NCBI RefSeq assembly: GCF_023227905.1
Contig: NZ_JALOCF010000005.1
Coordinates: 87,669-151,668, forward strand
Direction of reading: 5' to 3'
Length of the DNA stretch: 64,000 bases
From: Methylobacter sp.
Lineage (GTDB): Bacteria > Pseudomonadota > Gammaproteobacteria > Methylococcales > Methylomonadaceae
Positions 16,913 through 25,781 of this stretch are shown one piece after another (the stretch's first letter is position 1; each line of letters begins with the position of its first letter). The notes below the pieces were generated by a model, which searched no databases, was not told where the DNA came from, and saw only the letters and a list, made by a program, of their open reading frames with translations. The position numbers and the translations under genes were made by a program.

Positions 16913-17404
16913 ATGAAAATATCACTTATCGTCGCAATGGCAAGCAACCGGGCCATCGGCCTGAATAATCAAATGCCCTGGCATTTATCCGCGGACCTGA
17001 AAAAATTCAAAAAGATCACTATGGGCGCACCGATTTTGATGGGCCGAAAAACTTACGAATCGATAGGCAGGCCGCTGCCGGGCCGCACCAATATCATCAT
17101 CAGCCGGAATCCGTCATACAGCCAACCGGGCTGTCTGGTGTTTAATGACATTGACAAGGCGCTGGAAAGTTGCCGCGATGCGGAAGAGATTTTCGTTATC
17201 GGCGGCTCGGACTTTTATAAGTCGATGCTGCCGGTTGCCGATACGCTCTATTTGACGCAAATACACCAGGATTTCCCCGGCGATACGTTTTTTCCCGAAA
17301 TCGATGCAGACCAGTGGATCGAGGTGGATCGGGAAGATATTCAGGACGATCCGGATGCTGCATTCAGCTACAGTTTTTTGAAGCTGGAAAAACGGAAAAA
17401 TTAG
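16913..17404 (+). CDS. folA: Dihydrofolate reductase
   Basis: Reduces dihydrofolate to tetrahydrofolate with NADPH. At 163 residues it is the chromosomal type. ISLIVAMASNRAIGLNNQMPWHLSADLKKFK contains the catalytic Asp-equivalent loop (split here: IGLNNQMPWHL and SADLKKFK), ILMGRKTYESIGRPLPGR binds the cofactor, and IFVIGGSDFYKSML is the late GG motif. A perfect 22-bp inverted repeat begins at the last base of the stop codon. Confidence 0.95.
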   Translation: MKISLIVAMASNRAIGLNNQMPWHLSADLKKFKKITMGAPILMGRKTYESIGRPLPGRTNIIISRNPSYSQPGCLVFNDIDKALESCRDAEEIFVIGGSDFYKSMLPVADTLYLTQIHQDFPGDTFFPEIDADQWIEVDREDIQDDPDAAFSYSFLKLEKRKN

Positions 17405-17460
17405 GAGTCCAAAGCTGGCTTTGGATGTTTCACTATTGTCCAAAGCCAGCTTTGGACTCC
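17404..17460. repeat. Perfect 22-bp inverted repeat after folA
   Basis: Arms 17404-17425 and 17439-17460 are exact complements (left arm begins GGAGTCCAAAGCTGGC) with a 13-base loop. The left arm also contains the short internal palindrome AAAGC..GCTTT. No U-tract follows, so a simple Rho-independent terminator is not obvious. The ends resemble the palindromes at 15539 and 56345. Confidence 0.8.
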
Positions 17461-17525
17461 AGTATTGTTTTACGAGCTGATTTCCAGGTTTTTTAGTCCC
17501 TAAGCGCACAGCTCGCCAACCAGCC

Positions 17526-19241
17526 TCAAAAGCCCATACCCATTTCCAGCCATGCCCGCACCGAGTCGGTCTTACCGACTAGCTCCGGCACCGGGCCGAC
17601 CGGCGTGGCGATGAAGGCCCTGGCGCTCAACTGACTTGCGCCGACCCAGCCCAGCTTCGGCCCCAGCCAGTTAAGCCCGCCGCCCGCTCCGCTCAGCGTG
17701 GCCCTGTTGGTTCCGGCAGACCATGGATTTTGATTAACCGTCACCTGCGCGCTATCGATAAAGCCGACCACCTGGAATTGTCCAAACCGGCCCGAACCGA
17801 GGGCATGCCGGAGCTCGGCAGTTCCTATATAGCCCGTGTCGCCGGACACCGCACCCATGTCATAGCCGCGCACCGTGTAAGGTCCGCCCACGATCATCTT
17901 CCTGGCCGAATCCAGGTTGTCTTGCGCCCACTGGCCGGTGAAAGCCAGATACAATTGGTCTTGCGCAGTCAGGCTTTGCAGGCGGGACAGATTCGCGATC
18001 CATTTCGAGAACAGGCCCTGGGTTTTTGCGGTCGCCGCATCCGACAACTGCGCCTCCGGGTTGTCGAAGCCGACATGGCCGCCGGTCCAGCCCAAAATCC
18101 AGGTGTTGATGCCGCCGGACAGCAGCGTGTCCCGCGCATCGCCGGACACGCTGATCGTGCCGTTATCCAGATGCCGGTAGATCTTGATGTCGCTGACGTC
18201 GACACGGTCGCGCAGCTCCATCCAGTCGTACTCGACTTGTCCGTACAGATTGAAATTCCGGCTGCGCACCAGCGGGTGCCTGCCCCAGACACTGCCGACC
18301 TGGGCGGTGCCGCGCACCTCCAGCGCCGAAAGCGATCCGCTCAGCTCATAGTCCAGCGCCGAATAAGCCGCGCCCAAACGGGTGCCGTGGCCGTTGACCA
18401 GCGATTCGTAAGACAGCCGTCCGTAGTTCAGGCCGCTGCCGGAAGTCAGTCCGCTAAGACTCAGCACATCGCCGTGGTGCAGCGGGTTAATCCAGTTCAC
18501 CGTGCCGCCGGCCCGGGGTCTGCCTGTGTAGCGGTTGCCGTAATCGTCCACCACCAGATTGCCGGTGACCGCCTGGGCGGCGGTGGCGTCCACCGCCAGA
18601 TCGGAGGCCCCGACCGTCGCGCCAGGCCTCAGCGTCGTGGCGGCCGCCACGCCCGGAATATCGGAGAGCAGCAACAGCGCACGATCCAGCCCCGCCTGGA
18701 CGATGGTCTGCCCGCCTTGCAGCGGGGCGAGCGTATCGTTCAGCAGCGAATCGCCGACCTTGCTTTGGTTATCGAGCAGGATCTTGCCATAGCGCGCTTC
18801 CATGACCTCGATGCGCACCACGCCGGATTGGATGGTTTGCGCCGGGATAAACGCCCGCGCCAGCGGATAGCCGTGGCGGCGATAATAACCGGTGATACGG
18901 TCGGCCAATTCGCTTAACTGGGGCAGAGTGATGCTGGTGCCTTCCGCATCCGCCACCAGAGCGTGCAGGGTCTGGGGATCGATTTTTTCGTTGCCGGCGA
19001 TTTGGATCGATTTGACCGGAAAAGGCACACTGGCCGGTAGCTTGCCGCCGCCATTTTGTCCAATATCCAGCACCGGCCCGGTGGACGAAGGGGCCGGCGG
19101 CTTGACCGGCTGAAGCTGTTGCAACATAGAGCCTGCGCCGGGAACGACAAAATCCGCAGCCGGAGCAACCAGCGGGAAAAGGACGAGTAAGGATGCCAAT
19201 AACGGTTTCATGGATTGATGGGGTATGGGATTAAATTTCAT
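17526..19241 (-). CDS. Two-partner secretion outer-membrane transporter (TpsB, ShlB/FhaC/HecB family)
   Basis: Exports the TpsA adhesin encoded just upstream across the outer membrane. The 571-residue precursor has a signal peptide ending near VAPAAD (about residue 30). Two POTRA modules follow (about 70-215), including VKSIQIAGNEKIDPQTL and ARAFIPAQTIQSGVVRIEV. The rest is a 16-strand barrel with the VRGYDMG motif that marks the L6 loop of Omp85/TpsB proteins. An in-frame ATG at 19211 (MKPLLAS) is an equally good start; neither has a clear Shine-Dalgarno. It lies 26 bases after the tpsA stop, in the same operon. Confidence 0.92.
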   Translation of the reverse strand: MKFNPIPHQSMKPLLASLLVLFPLVAPAADFVVPGAGSMLQQLQPVKPPAPSSTGPVLDIGQNGGGKLPASVPFPVKSIQIAGNEKIDPQTLHALVADAEGTSITLPQLSELADRITGYYRRHGYPLARAFIPAQTIQSGVVRIEVMEARYGKILLDNQSKVGDSLLNDTLAPLQGGQTIVQAGLDRALLLLSDIPGVAAATTLRPGATVGASDLAVDATAAQAVTGNLVVDDYGNRYTGRPRAGGTVNWINPLHHGDVLSLSGLTSGSGLNYGRLSYESLVNGHGTRLGAAYSALDYELSGSLSALEVRGTAQVGSVWGRHPLVRSRNFNLYGQVEYDWMELRDRVDVSDIKIYRHLDNGTISVSGDARDTLLSGGINTWILGWTGGHVGFDNPEAQLSDAATAKTQGLFSKWIANLSRLQSLTAQDQLYLAFTGQWAQDNLDSARKMIVGGPYTVRGYDMGAVSGDTGYIGTAELRHALGSGRFGQFQVVGFIDSAQVTVNQNPWSAGTNRATLSGAGGGLNWLGPKLGWVGASQLSARAFIATPVGPVPELVGKTDSVRAWLEMGMGF

Positions 19242-19267
19242 ACTGAGGGAACGAAGTAAAAAATATC

Positions 19268-22200
19268 TTATTCATCCATGTTGAGCATATAGTCCGGCAG
19301 ATTCACGCCGGGATGCACAATTGTAAATGTCGGGCCGTTCGCCCCGATTGCCGTCGTAGAGCTCAGCTTGGTATTAGTTTGCACTGCGTTGGTGACGGAT
19401 TCAGGCGATGATGCCTCGACTGCCTCGGCGCTGGGATTTTGTGCTACCGTCATGGCAGGGGACAGACTGGACGTTACAGGCTGGCTGCTTATCGGGGGCG
19501 AGAGAATCGTCGACTCCAGTTGCGCCATCACATTAAGAACTTGTTCCGGCGGCCTGTTGGGGATCAGCGTCGGGGCGGCGTTGGCCGTAACGGTTAGTGC
19601 AGCCGGAGTCACGGTTAAGGTTCCGTCCGCGAAGGTAATGGCATAGTTTGACGAAGTCAGGCCGGAAGGTGTGATGGCATAGCTGCCGGTATTGACTGCG
19701 CCTTGGGCGCTGCCGCCGTAGCCCAGGCTGCCGCCGAGCACATCCACCCCTTCGCCGTTGACCAAGCCGCTGTAGCCAACGCCGTTGCCGCCGCTGTAGG
19801 CCAAGCCGTCGTAGATTTTGCTGAAGCCGTTGGCGGTAATGGTCAGCGCCGCCGGATTCACCGTCAGGCTGCCGTCCGCGAAGGTAATGGCATAGTTGGA
19901 TGAAGTCAGGCCGGAAGGCGTGATGGCGTACGTCCCGGCGTTGATAGCGTCCTGGGCGCTGCCGCCATAAGCCAGCGCGCCACCCAACACATCGGAACCT
20001 TCGCTGTTGACAAAGCCCGAGTAACCGACGCCGTTGCCGCCGCTGTAGGCCAAGCCGTCGTAAATCTTGGCGGCATTGTTGGCGGTGACAGTCAGCGCCG
20101 CCGGATTCACCGTCAGGCTGCCGTCCGCGAAGGTAATGGCATAATTGGACGAAGTCAGGCCGGAAGGTGTGATCGCATAGCTGCCGGCGTTGACAGCGTT
20201 TTGCGAACTGCCGCCATAAGCCAGCGTACCGCCCAGCACCGCCGACGTTTCGCCGTTGACGAAACCGCTGTAAGTAACACCGTTGCCGCCGCTGTAGGCC
20301 AGGCTATCGTAAGTCTTGGAAAACCCGTTGGCCGTCAAGGTCAACGGCGCCTGGGCCACCGTCAGATTGCCCGCGTAGAGAATCTGGTAGCCCGTCCCCG
20401 TGGCCCCCGCACCGCGCACGGCGCTGGTGGTACCGGCGGCACTGGCGGCGCTGGTCGAGGCGGTCCAAGCCAGACTGCCTGTGTTGACGAGGCCGCTGGC
20501 ATTCGCGCCCGTCTGGTCCAGGATGCTGGCGATGCCGAAGGTCACCGCCGAACCGTAGGTCTGGCTGGCGCTGGCGGTGATAGTGATGTAGGGCAATGCC
20601 TTGATCCCCGGATAGGGGTTGCCCGCTCCCCAATCGGTCGTGCTCCATGCGCCGTCGCTGGGGGAGGAACTGAATGGGCCGTTGGTGAGCCATTGCGCGG
20701 TAGTCAGCCCCGTGCCGCCGCCTGCGCTGCTGTTCTGGCCGGTGGTGGTTTCATCCCAGTAGCTGCTGGTGACCGTGGGGACGCCCTGGATAAAGCCGAC
20801 CAGCCCGCCCAGCGTATTGTTGCCGGTGACCAGGCCCGTGGCGTAGCTGTTGCTGATGCTGGCAGTGTTCTGGTGCCTTCCTACCAAGCCGCCGATATAG
20901 CTGGCGGCAGCGTTACCGCTAGGAGCGGAGACGCTGCCCGTCGCATAGCTGTAGCTGATGGCGCCGTTGTTGATGCCTACCAGTCCTCCGGCCATGGCAG
21001 AAGTGGATCCGCCGCCGAGTCCTGCCGAGACGCTGACGTTGGCGTAGCTGTAGCTGATGGCGCTACTGCCAAGGGTAACTCCGACCAGTCCGCCGACGAT
21101 TTGGGTCGATGAGTAGACGCTGCCGCCGTCGACATAGCTGTTGCGGATGGCCGTGCCGGTATCGGCCCTGCCCACCAGCGCGCCGGTGGCCCCGTTGCTA
21201 CCGCCGGAGATGGCGACGTTCAGCAGCCCGACGTTTTGCAGCAGGGCGTTCTGGGTCCAGCCGAACAGGCCGAAGCTGCCATCGGTGCGGTTGATCGACA
21301 GGTTGCTGATGGTGTGGCCGAGGCCGTCGAACTTGCCGGTGAACACCTTGCTATTTCCGTCCGAAATCCTGTAGTAACCCACCGGATTGAAGCCTCCCGC
21401 CCAGCCGGACGTAGGGCCGGCGTTGATGTCGGCCCCCAGGACGTAGTTGCCGGCAAGGTTGGCGGGGGTGATGGCGACTGTGCCGAACATGCCTTGCAAG
21501 TCGGTCCCCGTGGTGCTGTTCTCCGCGCCCAGGGCGGTGATGACGGTCCAGATCGTCGGGGCGCCATCGCTGCCGAGCTTGGTGCTGAAGTTGGCGCCGG
21601 CCGGGAGGCTAACTTTGGCGCCGTTGTTCAGGGTGTAGTTGCTGGTGTTGCCCGCCGCCAGCGCGCCCTGGCCGTACTCCAGCGCCAGTTGGGCGGTGCC
21701 GGAGCCGTTGAGGTTGGCGTTGATCGCGATGTTGCGGTGGGCAGTAAGCGTGAGTTTGTTGGCCGACCAGGACACGGCGCTGTTGACGAAGATGTCGCCG
21801 TTGCCGCCGGTCAAGGCGTTGGTGGCGATGGCGACGTTGCTGCCGCCCAGGGCGGTGGACAGCGTGGATGCGCCGATGCCTGATGTTGTTAATGCCCCGC
21901 TGCCGGAGGCAATGGTGAAGTCCACCGGGTCGATCAGCCAGGTGCCGGATTGGCCGTTTTCGGCTTTGGTGGTAATCTTCGCATCGTCGGCGATTCTGAC
22001 GTGGGCGGCGGAAGTTTCGATGAAGCCGCCGTTGCTCTCTTCACCCCCTCTGCCTGAGGGAGAGGGAAGCGGTGCGGAAGCGTCGAGAGTGCCGCCGACG
22101 TTCACCGTGCCGCTGTCCATGTCGCCGAGCAGCTTGATGACGCCGTTATGGTCCTCTACGGTGCGGGCTTCGATGACGCCTTCGTTGTTGACGGCGGTCG

Positions 22201-23023
22201 ACAGCAGCGCATCGGCGGCCTTGGCCGTCATCAGCACGATGCCGCCGTCGGCCTGGATCAATTGCTTGTTTTCCGCCAGCGCTTGCAGCGCGCCTTTATC
22301 CACTTCGACATTGAGCAGTTTGTCGCCAGCGAAATCCAGGCTGATTTTATCCCCCGCCGCCAGCGCCACGGTGCCGAGCCGGGCCTGAATGATGCCCTGG
22401 TTGCTCACTTGCCCGCCCAGCAAGGCGACGTAGCCGCCATCGGCGGCGGTAATAGTACCTTGGTTGACAATTTTTCCCTCGCCTCCGTTTGCCGTGGAGG
22501 AGAAGGTGCGTTTGCCGGAAGCCGCATCGGCATCGGAGATATTCAGGGTGGACGCCACCAGACCTCCGACGTTGACTTGCGAGCCTTGGCCGAACAGTAC
22601 GCCGTTGGGGTTGATCAGGTAAATCTGGCCGTTGGCGTTGAGCCGGCCCATGATCTGGCTGCCGTTGGGATCGGCGATACGATTGACGGCGACGGCGGAC
22701 GCATTGGGCTGGTGAAAATCGACCTGGGCGTTTTGGCCGATGTTGAAGGTCTGCCAGTTGAGGCTGGCGTTCTGGCTGGCCTGGTTTACGTCCATATGGC
22801 TGCCGTCGACGTCGATGCTGGCCGAGCCGGCGGTGACTTGACCGCCGCCGGGTAGTTCCGTGGCGGCCGGTGCGGCGTAAGCGGCTGGGGTGAACAAGGG
22901 CAGAGTGGAAAGATACGCAATGCGTACTATACGCCACTCGATTTTTCCGTTACGGGCGAATGCAGTGGCTGGAACATAGCCATCGGTTACGGCATCCCGG
23001 ATTAGGCGGTAGGTCAGATTCAT
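19268..23023 (-). CDS. Two-partner secretion exoprotein (TpsA, filamentous haemagglutinin-like) with MBG repeats
   Basis: Secreted beta-helical adhesin, 1251 residues. It has an extended ESPR-like signal region (MNLTYRLIRDAVTDG, then a hydrophobic core ending near AAYAAPA). The conserved TPS secretion domain follows, with INPNGVLFGQGSQVNVGGLV at about residues 135-155. Next are GLUG-type repeats (NSYATG/YSYATG modules around 640-750) and three tandem 83-residue MBG-type repeats (about 890-1140). The tail is low-complexity and ends LPDYMLNMDE. There is no C-terminal toxin domain of the CdiA kind. A short palindromic intergenic-type repeat appears in frame near 22045-22066. The product is probably exported through the adjacent TpsB. 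Confidence 0.9.
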   Translation of the reverse strand: MNLTYRLIRDAVTDGYVPATAFARNGKIEWRIVRIAYLSTLPLFTPAAYAAPAATELPGGGQVTAGSASIDVDGSHMDVNQASQNASLNWQTFNIGQNAQVDFHQPNASAVAVNRIADPNGSQIMGRLNANGQIYLINPNGVLFGQGSQVNVGGLVASTLNISDADAASGKRTFSSTANGGEGKIVNQGTITAADGGYVALLGGQVSNQGIIQARLGTVALAAGDKISLDFAGDKLLNVEVDKGALQALAENKQLIQADGGIVLMTAKAADALLSTAVNNEGVIEARTVEDHNGVIKLLGDMDSGTVNVGGTLDASAPLPSPSGRGGEESNGGFIETSAAHVRIADDAKITTKAENGQSGTWLIDPVDFTIASGSGALTTSGIGASTLSTALGGSNVAIATNALTGGNGDIFVNSAVSWSANKLTLTAHRNIAINANLNGSGTAQLALEYGQGALAAGNTSNYTLNNGAKVSLPAGANFSTKLGSDGAPTIWTVITALGAENSTTGTDLQGMFGTVAITPANLAGNYVLGADINAGPTSGWAGGFNPVGYYRISDGNSKVFTGKFDGLGHTISNLSINRTDGSFGLFGWTQNALLQNVGLLNVAISGGSNGATGALVGRADTGTAIRNSYVDGGSVYSSTQIVGGLVGVTLGSSAISYSYANVSVSAGLGGGSTSAMAGGLVGINNGAISYSYATGSVSAPSGNAAASYIGGLVGRHQNTASISNSYATGLVTGNNTLGGLVGFIQGVPTVTSSYWDETTTGQNSSAGGGTGLTTAQWLTNGPFSSSPSDGAWSTTDWGAGNPYPGIKALPYITITASASQTYGSAVTFGIASILDQTGANASGLVNTGSLAWTASTSAASAAGTTSAVRGAGATGTGYQILYAGNLTVAQAPLTLTANGFSKTYDSLAYSGGNGVTYSGFVNGETSAVLGGTLAYGGSSQNAVNAGSYAITPSGLTSSNYAITFADGSLTVNPAALTVTANNAAKIYDGLAYSGGNGVGYSGFVNSEGSDVLGGALAYGGSAQDAINAGTYAITPSGLTSSNYAITFADGSLTVNPAALTITANGFSKIYDGLAYSGGNGVGYSGLVNGEGVDVLGGSLGYGGSAQGAVNTGSYAITPSGLTSSNYAITFADGTLTVTPAALTVTANAAPTLIPNRPPEQVLNVMAQLESTILSPPISSQPVTSSLSPAMTVAQNPSAEAVEASSPESVTNAVQTNTKLSSTTAIGANGPTFTIVHPGVNLPDYMLNMDE
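19604..20352 (-). repeat. Three tandem 249-bp coding repeats in tpsA (MBG units)
   Basis: Three units of 83 codons each with nearly the same segments SLAYSGGNGV or GLAYSGGNGV, YAITPSGLTSSNYAITFADG and LTVNP/LTVTP. DNA identity between units is high, so recombination could change copy number. Boundaries are approximate. Confidence 0.8.
22045..22066. repeat. CCCTCT..AGAGGG intergenic-type palindrome inside the tpsA coding frame
   Basis: A stem CCCTCT (22046-22051 region) with AGAGGG after GCCTGAGGG-type loop, translated on the minus strand as LPSPSGRGG between DASAP and EESNGG. A related CCCTCTCC/GGAGAGGG element lies in intergenic DNA at 40690-40715. The frame is kept. Confidence 0.5.
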
Positions 23024-23303
23024 GGCTATTCACTTTGTTATTTTTTGAGCCATGATACCGTTAAAATTTATAGGGTTATACCCCCCTAATTAGGGGGTGT
23101 AACCAAGTTTGAGCTGTTTGCGGTACGCATATTGATAGCCGTTAGAGCCTATAAAACTATGGTGTTCAGGTTGGACAAAAACGTAATATTAAATGCCATT
23201 AACCCCCGTTAAATAATATTTATCGGGTAGGGCGTGCTGATCCGTCGGTTCTGTGTCATTGGTGTTCTATTTTTCGTGTTTCTCGTGGTTTTCGCGGAAT
23301 CAG
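23024..23303 (-). promoter_or_regulatory. Upstream region of tpsA with a perfect 16-bp palindrome
   Basis: The palindrome CCCCCTAATTAGGGGG at 23082-23097 lies about 60 bases before the tpsA start codon and is extended imperfectly on both sides (TTATA / TGTAA). It has no U-tract and faces the tpsA start, so an operator is likelier than a terminator. The two LuxR-type genes next door are candidate regulators, by position only. The left part of a TTCGTG-type repeat lies near 23270-23300. Confidence 0.45.
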
Positions 23304-24080
23304 TTAGGACGATTGCCCCAGCCACAGCGCCATCAGCGCTGCACGGTTGCTCACGCCGAATTTACGGAAAACAGCGCTGACGTATTCGTGGATGGTGTGA
23401 TAACTGCGCTCCAGTTGTTCCGCGATCTGTTTTTCGGGAAGACCGGTCAACAGCAGATGCAACACCCGCCGCTCGGTCGGCGTCAGGGGAGTCGCGGCCG
23501 CCAACAATCCGTGCGAGAGCATACGTTGGCGATGGAACCATTTAATGCCGCGCAGCGCGTAGGAGAGCAGTTCGACTTCTTCGTCGGTGAACGTCTTTCG
23601 GGAATAGAAACCGAAGTGGGATTCGGCGTCCTGGTTGAGAGGGAATCCGATAAAGACGGCATCGCAGGTACCGACGGAGCCGTAATGATACCTGTAGAAA
23701 GGCGACTCAAACCATTCCGGCGACAACTCCCTGCGGAACGAGTAGGTTCTGAACGTGCCGACGCTTCGCATGGGGAGAAGAAAGGAAGGGTCGATTTCCC
23801 GCCGGTCCCAAAGTTGCAGGATTTCCTTGAAGGGGCCTTGATCCGGATCGGGGACAATGGGATGCAGTTGTATCATGGCGGAGACACGCCACCCTTGCAG
23901 CGGATCGTTATCATGCTCGCCATCCATGCGCACCGCGCCGCCCCAGGTGGCATTCCAGGCGTTGGCCAGATTGCACAGCGATTTCATCAGAAGGGAGACG
24001 GCCTGGTCGGATTGGCTGGCCTCGAAGTCCGACAGTTCATCCCAAATGCGATGTATTTTTTCATATATTGCGGGGGTCAT
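23304..24080 (-). CDS. LuxR-type helix-turn-helix regulator, copy 1
   Basis: A 258-residue transcription regulator with a C-terminal LuxR/FixJ helix-turn-helix: LTPTERRVLHLLLTGLPEKQ then QLERSYHTIHEYVSAVFRKF (about residues 195-250). The N-terminal 190 residues are a sensor-like region without a recognisable phospho-acceptor; I cannot assign a ligand. It is clearly paralogous to the next gene and lies between it and tpsA on the same strand. Regulation of the adhesin locus is a reasonable guess only. Confidence 0.82.
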   Translation of the reverse strand: MTPAIYEKIHRIWDELSDFEASQSDQAVSLLMKSLCNLANAWNATWGGAVRMDGEHDNDPLQGWRVSAMIQLHPIVPDPDQGPFKEILQLWDRREIDPSFLLPMRSVGTFRTYSFRRELSPEWFESPFYRYHYGSVGTCDAVFIGFPLNQDAESHFGFYSRKTFTDEEVELLSYALRGIKWFHRQRMLSHGLLAAATPLTPTERRVLHLLLTGLPEKQIAEQLERSYHTIHEYVSAVFRKFGVSNRAALMALWLGQSS

Positions 24081-24139
24081 GGTTTCTTACTCATTCATTT
24101 GCAATGGTTGCTGTTGAACTTTTTAAACAAAGGGGGACG

Positions 24140-24919
24140 CTACGGCGGCAGGCCGAGCCACAGGGCCATCAGCGCGGCTCTGTGGCTAACGCCGAATTTG
24201 CGATAGATGGAGCTGACATGTTCATGAACGGTGTGATAACTGCGCTCCAATTGGTCTGCAATCAGTTTTTCGGGAAGTCCGGCCAGCAGCAGATGAAGAA
24301 CTTTCCGTTCGGTCGGCGTCAGCGGGACTTTGGCAAGCATCAAGCCGTGGGAAAGCATCAGTTGCTTCTGGAACCATTTGATGCTGCGCAGGATATTGGC
24401 GATTTCGTCCCGCTCGGATTCGCTGAAAGGCGGTTGATCCTCACTGCGAAAGATGCCGAACCAGGATTCGGCATCCCGGTTGACCGGAGAAGCCACCCAG
24501 AGAGCATCTGCTGTGCCGACGTCCCGGTAATAACGCCGGTAATAAGCCCCTTCGAACCACTCGGGGCCTACCAAGTCCCGCAAGCGATTCGCACGGAAGC
24601 TGCCCGCGCCGTCCAGGTTGCGGATGGTACTTTCGTCGACATCGCCTCGTTCCAGTTTTTCCGTCTGCTCCTGTACGGCAGTATCAATCTGCGATGCGGG
24701 ATGCAGGTGGCGGACAACATGCGGCCGCCAGCCTTTGATCGGATCGTCGGGAAATGAAGTGTCCATGCGTACTGCGCCCATCCAAGAGGCATCCCATGCC
24801 CCTACCAATAAGCACAGGCTTTCCATAAATTGGAATAAGGCTTCGTCGGGGCGGGAAGCATCGAAATCGGCCAGTTCGTCCCACAAGCGGTGGATGAGCT
24901 CCGAACGATTGTTGCTCAT
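24140..24919 (-). CDS. LuxR-type helix-turn-helix regulator, copy 2
   Basis: A 259-residue paralogue of the preceding regulator. Both begin with an IH(R)IWDEL(S/A)DF(D/E)AS segment, share DPLQGWR/DPIKGWR, and nearly share the DNA-binding end (LTPTERKVLHLLLAGLPEKL, SYHTVHEHVSSIYRKFGVSH). The N-terminal domains have diverged more than the helix-turn-helix, suggesting that they recognise similar operators but different inputs. The 59-bp spacing and same strand point to tandem duplication. Confidence 0.82.
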   Translation of the reverse strand: MSNNRSELIHRLWDELADFDASRPDEALFQFMESLCLLVGAWDASWMGAVRMDTSFPDDPIKGWRPHVVRHLHPASQIDTAVQEQTEKLERGDVDESTIRNLDGAGSFRANRLRDLVGPEWFEGAYYRRYYRDVGTADALWVASPVNRDAESWFGIFRSEDQPPFSESERDEIANILRSIKWFQKQLMLSHGLMLAKVPLTPTERKVLHLLLAGLPEKLIADQLERSYHTVHEHVSSIYRKFGVSHRAALMALWLGLPP

Positions 24920-24933
24920 TATGGTGGTCTTTT

Positions 24934-25779
24934 TTAGCCGGTGACAGCCAGATTATTTTTACGCGGTTTTTTAGCTTCGGGACAATCAATGCTAAAACGC
25001 TGTACCTGTTCCCCCAGCTTTAATGCGGTCAATTGCCCGCCCCAAAGACAGCCGGTATCAATGGCATAGCAGTTCGGCCCCTCGTAATATCCCAAGGCGG
25101 ACCAATGGCCGAAAATAATGCGCATATCTGCGCTTTTGCGTTTGGGGACATCGAACCACGGCATAAGGCTTTTAGGCTGGGAACCTATAGGCCCGCTATG
25201 AACAAAATCCAGCCGACCGTTAACATCGCAATAACGCATCCGGGTGAAGCAATTGATGATAAAGCGCAATTTATCGACCCTTTTCAAGTCGGACGACCAG
25301 ATATTGGGCTTGTTGCCGTACATTTGTTTTAAAAACGCCTCATATTTAGGGCCTTGTAAAGCCTGTTCCGCCAGCAAGGCCATTTTTTTTGTTTTTTTAA
25401 AATCCCATTGCGGCGGCAGGCCGGCATGAATCAGGCAGAAGTCCTCATTAAAATGAAACAGCGGCCGATGCCTCAGCCAATCGATTAACTCATCACTGTC
25501 CGGCGCTTCCAGTATCGGCAGCAGCGAATCTTTTTTATGGGCTATTTTAGGCGCGCAAGATGCGGCCAATAAATGCAAATCATGATTGCCCAGCACCGTG
25601 ACGGCTGAATCTCCCAATGATTTGATGAAGCGGAGGGTTTCTAAAGATTTGGGGCCGCGGTTGACCAGGTCCCCGGCGAACCACAGTTGATCGGTGTGCT
25701 CATTAAAAGAGATGGTATCAAGAAGTTGTAATAACTCGTCAAAGCAACCTTGAATATCGCCGATAGCATAAATAGACAT
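24934..25779 (-). CDS. apaH: Symmetrical bis(5'-nucleosyl)-tetraphosphatase
   Basis: Hydrolyses diadenosine tetraphosphate (Ap4A) into two ADP and removes Np4 caps from RNA. The 281-residue metallophosphoesterase has its metal motifs in order: AIGDIQGCFDELLQLL, FAGDLVNRGPKSLETL, TVLGNHDLHLLA, and later CLIHAGLPP and IIFGHWSALGYY. The gene follows apaG with a two-base gap, the standard apaGH order. Confidence 0.95.
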   Translation of the reverse strand: MSIYAIGDIQGCFDELLQLLDTISFNEHTDQLWFAGDLVNRGPKSLETLRFIKSLGDSAVTVLGNHDLHLLAASCAPKIAHKKDSLLPILEAPDSDELIDWLRHRPLFHFNEDFCLIHAGLPPQWDFKKTKKMALLAEQALQGPKYEAFLKQMYGNKPNIWSSDLKRVDKLRFIINCFTRMRYCDVNGRLDFVHSGPIGSQPKSLMPWFDVPKRKSADMRIIFGHWSALGYYEGPNCYAIDTGCLWGGQLTALKLGEQVQRFSIDCPEAKKPRKNNLAVTG

Positions 25780-25781
25780 GC

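Noticed and set aside
17730..18917. Long plus-strand open frame of 395 codons opposite tpsB
   Set aside because: It is the antisense of a G+C-rich, well-supported TpsB gene; its translation is low-complexity and lacks any domain.
19268..19600. Possible CdiA-type toxin at the TpsA C-terminus
   Set aside because: The tail after the MBG repeats is short and low-complexity, and no immunity-like gene follows; tpsB follows instead.
20201..22855. Several plus-strand open frames opposite tpsA
   Set aside because: They mirror the repetitive tpsA coding DNA and carry no recognisable domain or start signal.
23082..23097. Transcription terminator at the C5TAATTAG5 palindrome
   Set aside because: There is no loop large enough nor a T-run, and the site lies upstream of the tpsA start; an operator is more likely.
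23304..24919. Quorum-sensing LuxR with autoinducer domain
   Set aside because: The N-terminal halves lack the conserved residues of acyl-homoserine-lactone binding domains and no luxI is nearby.
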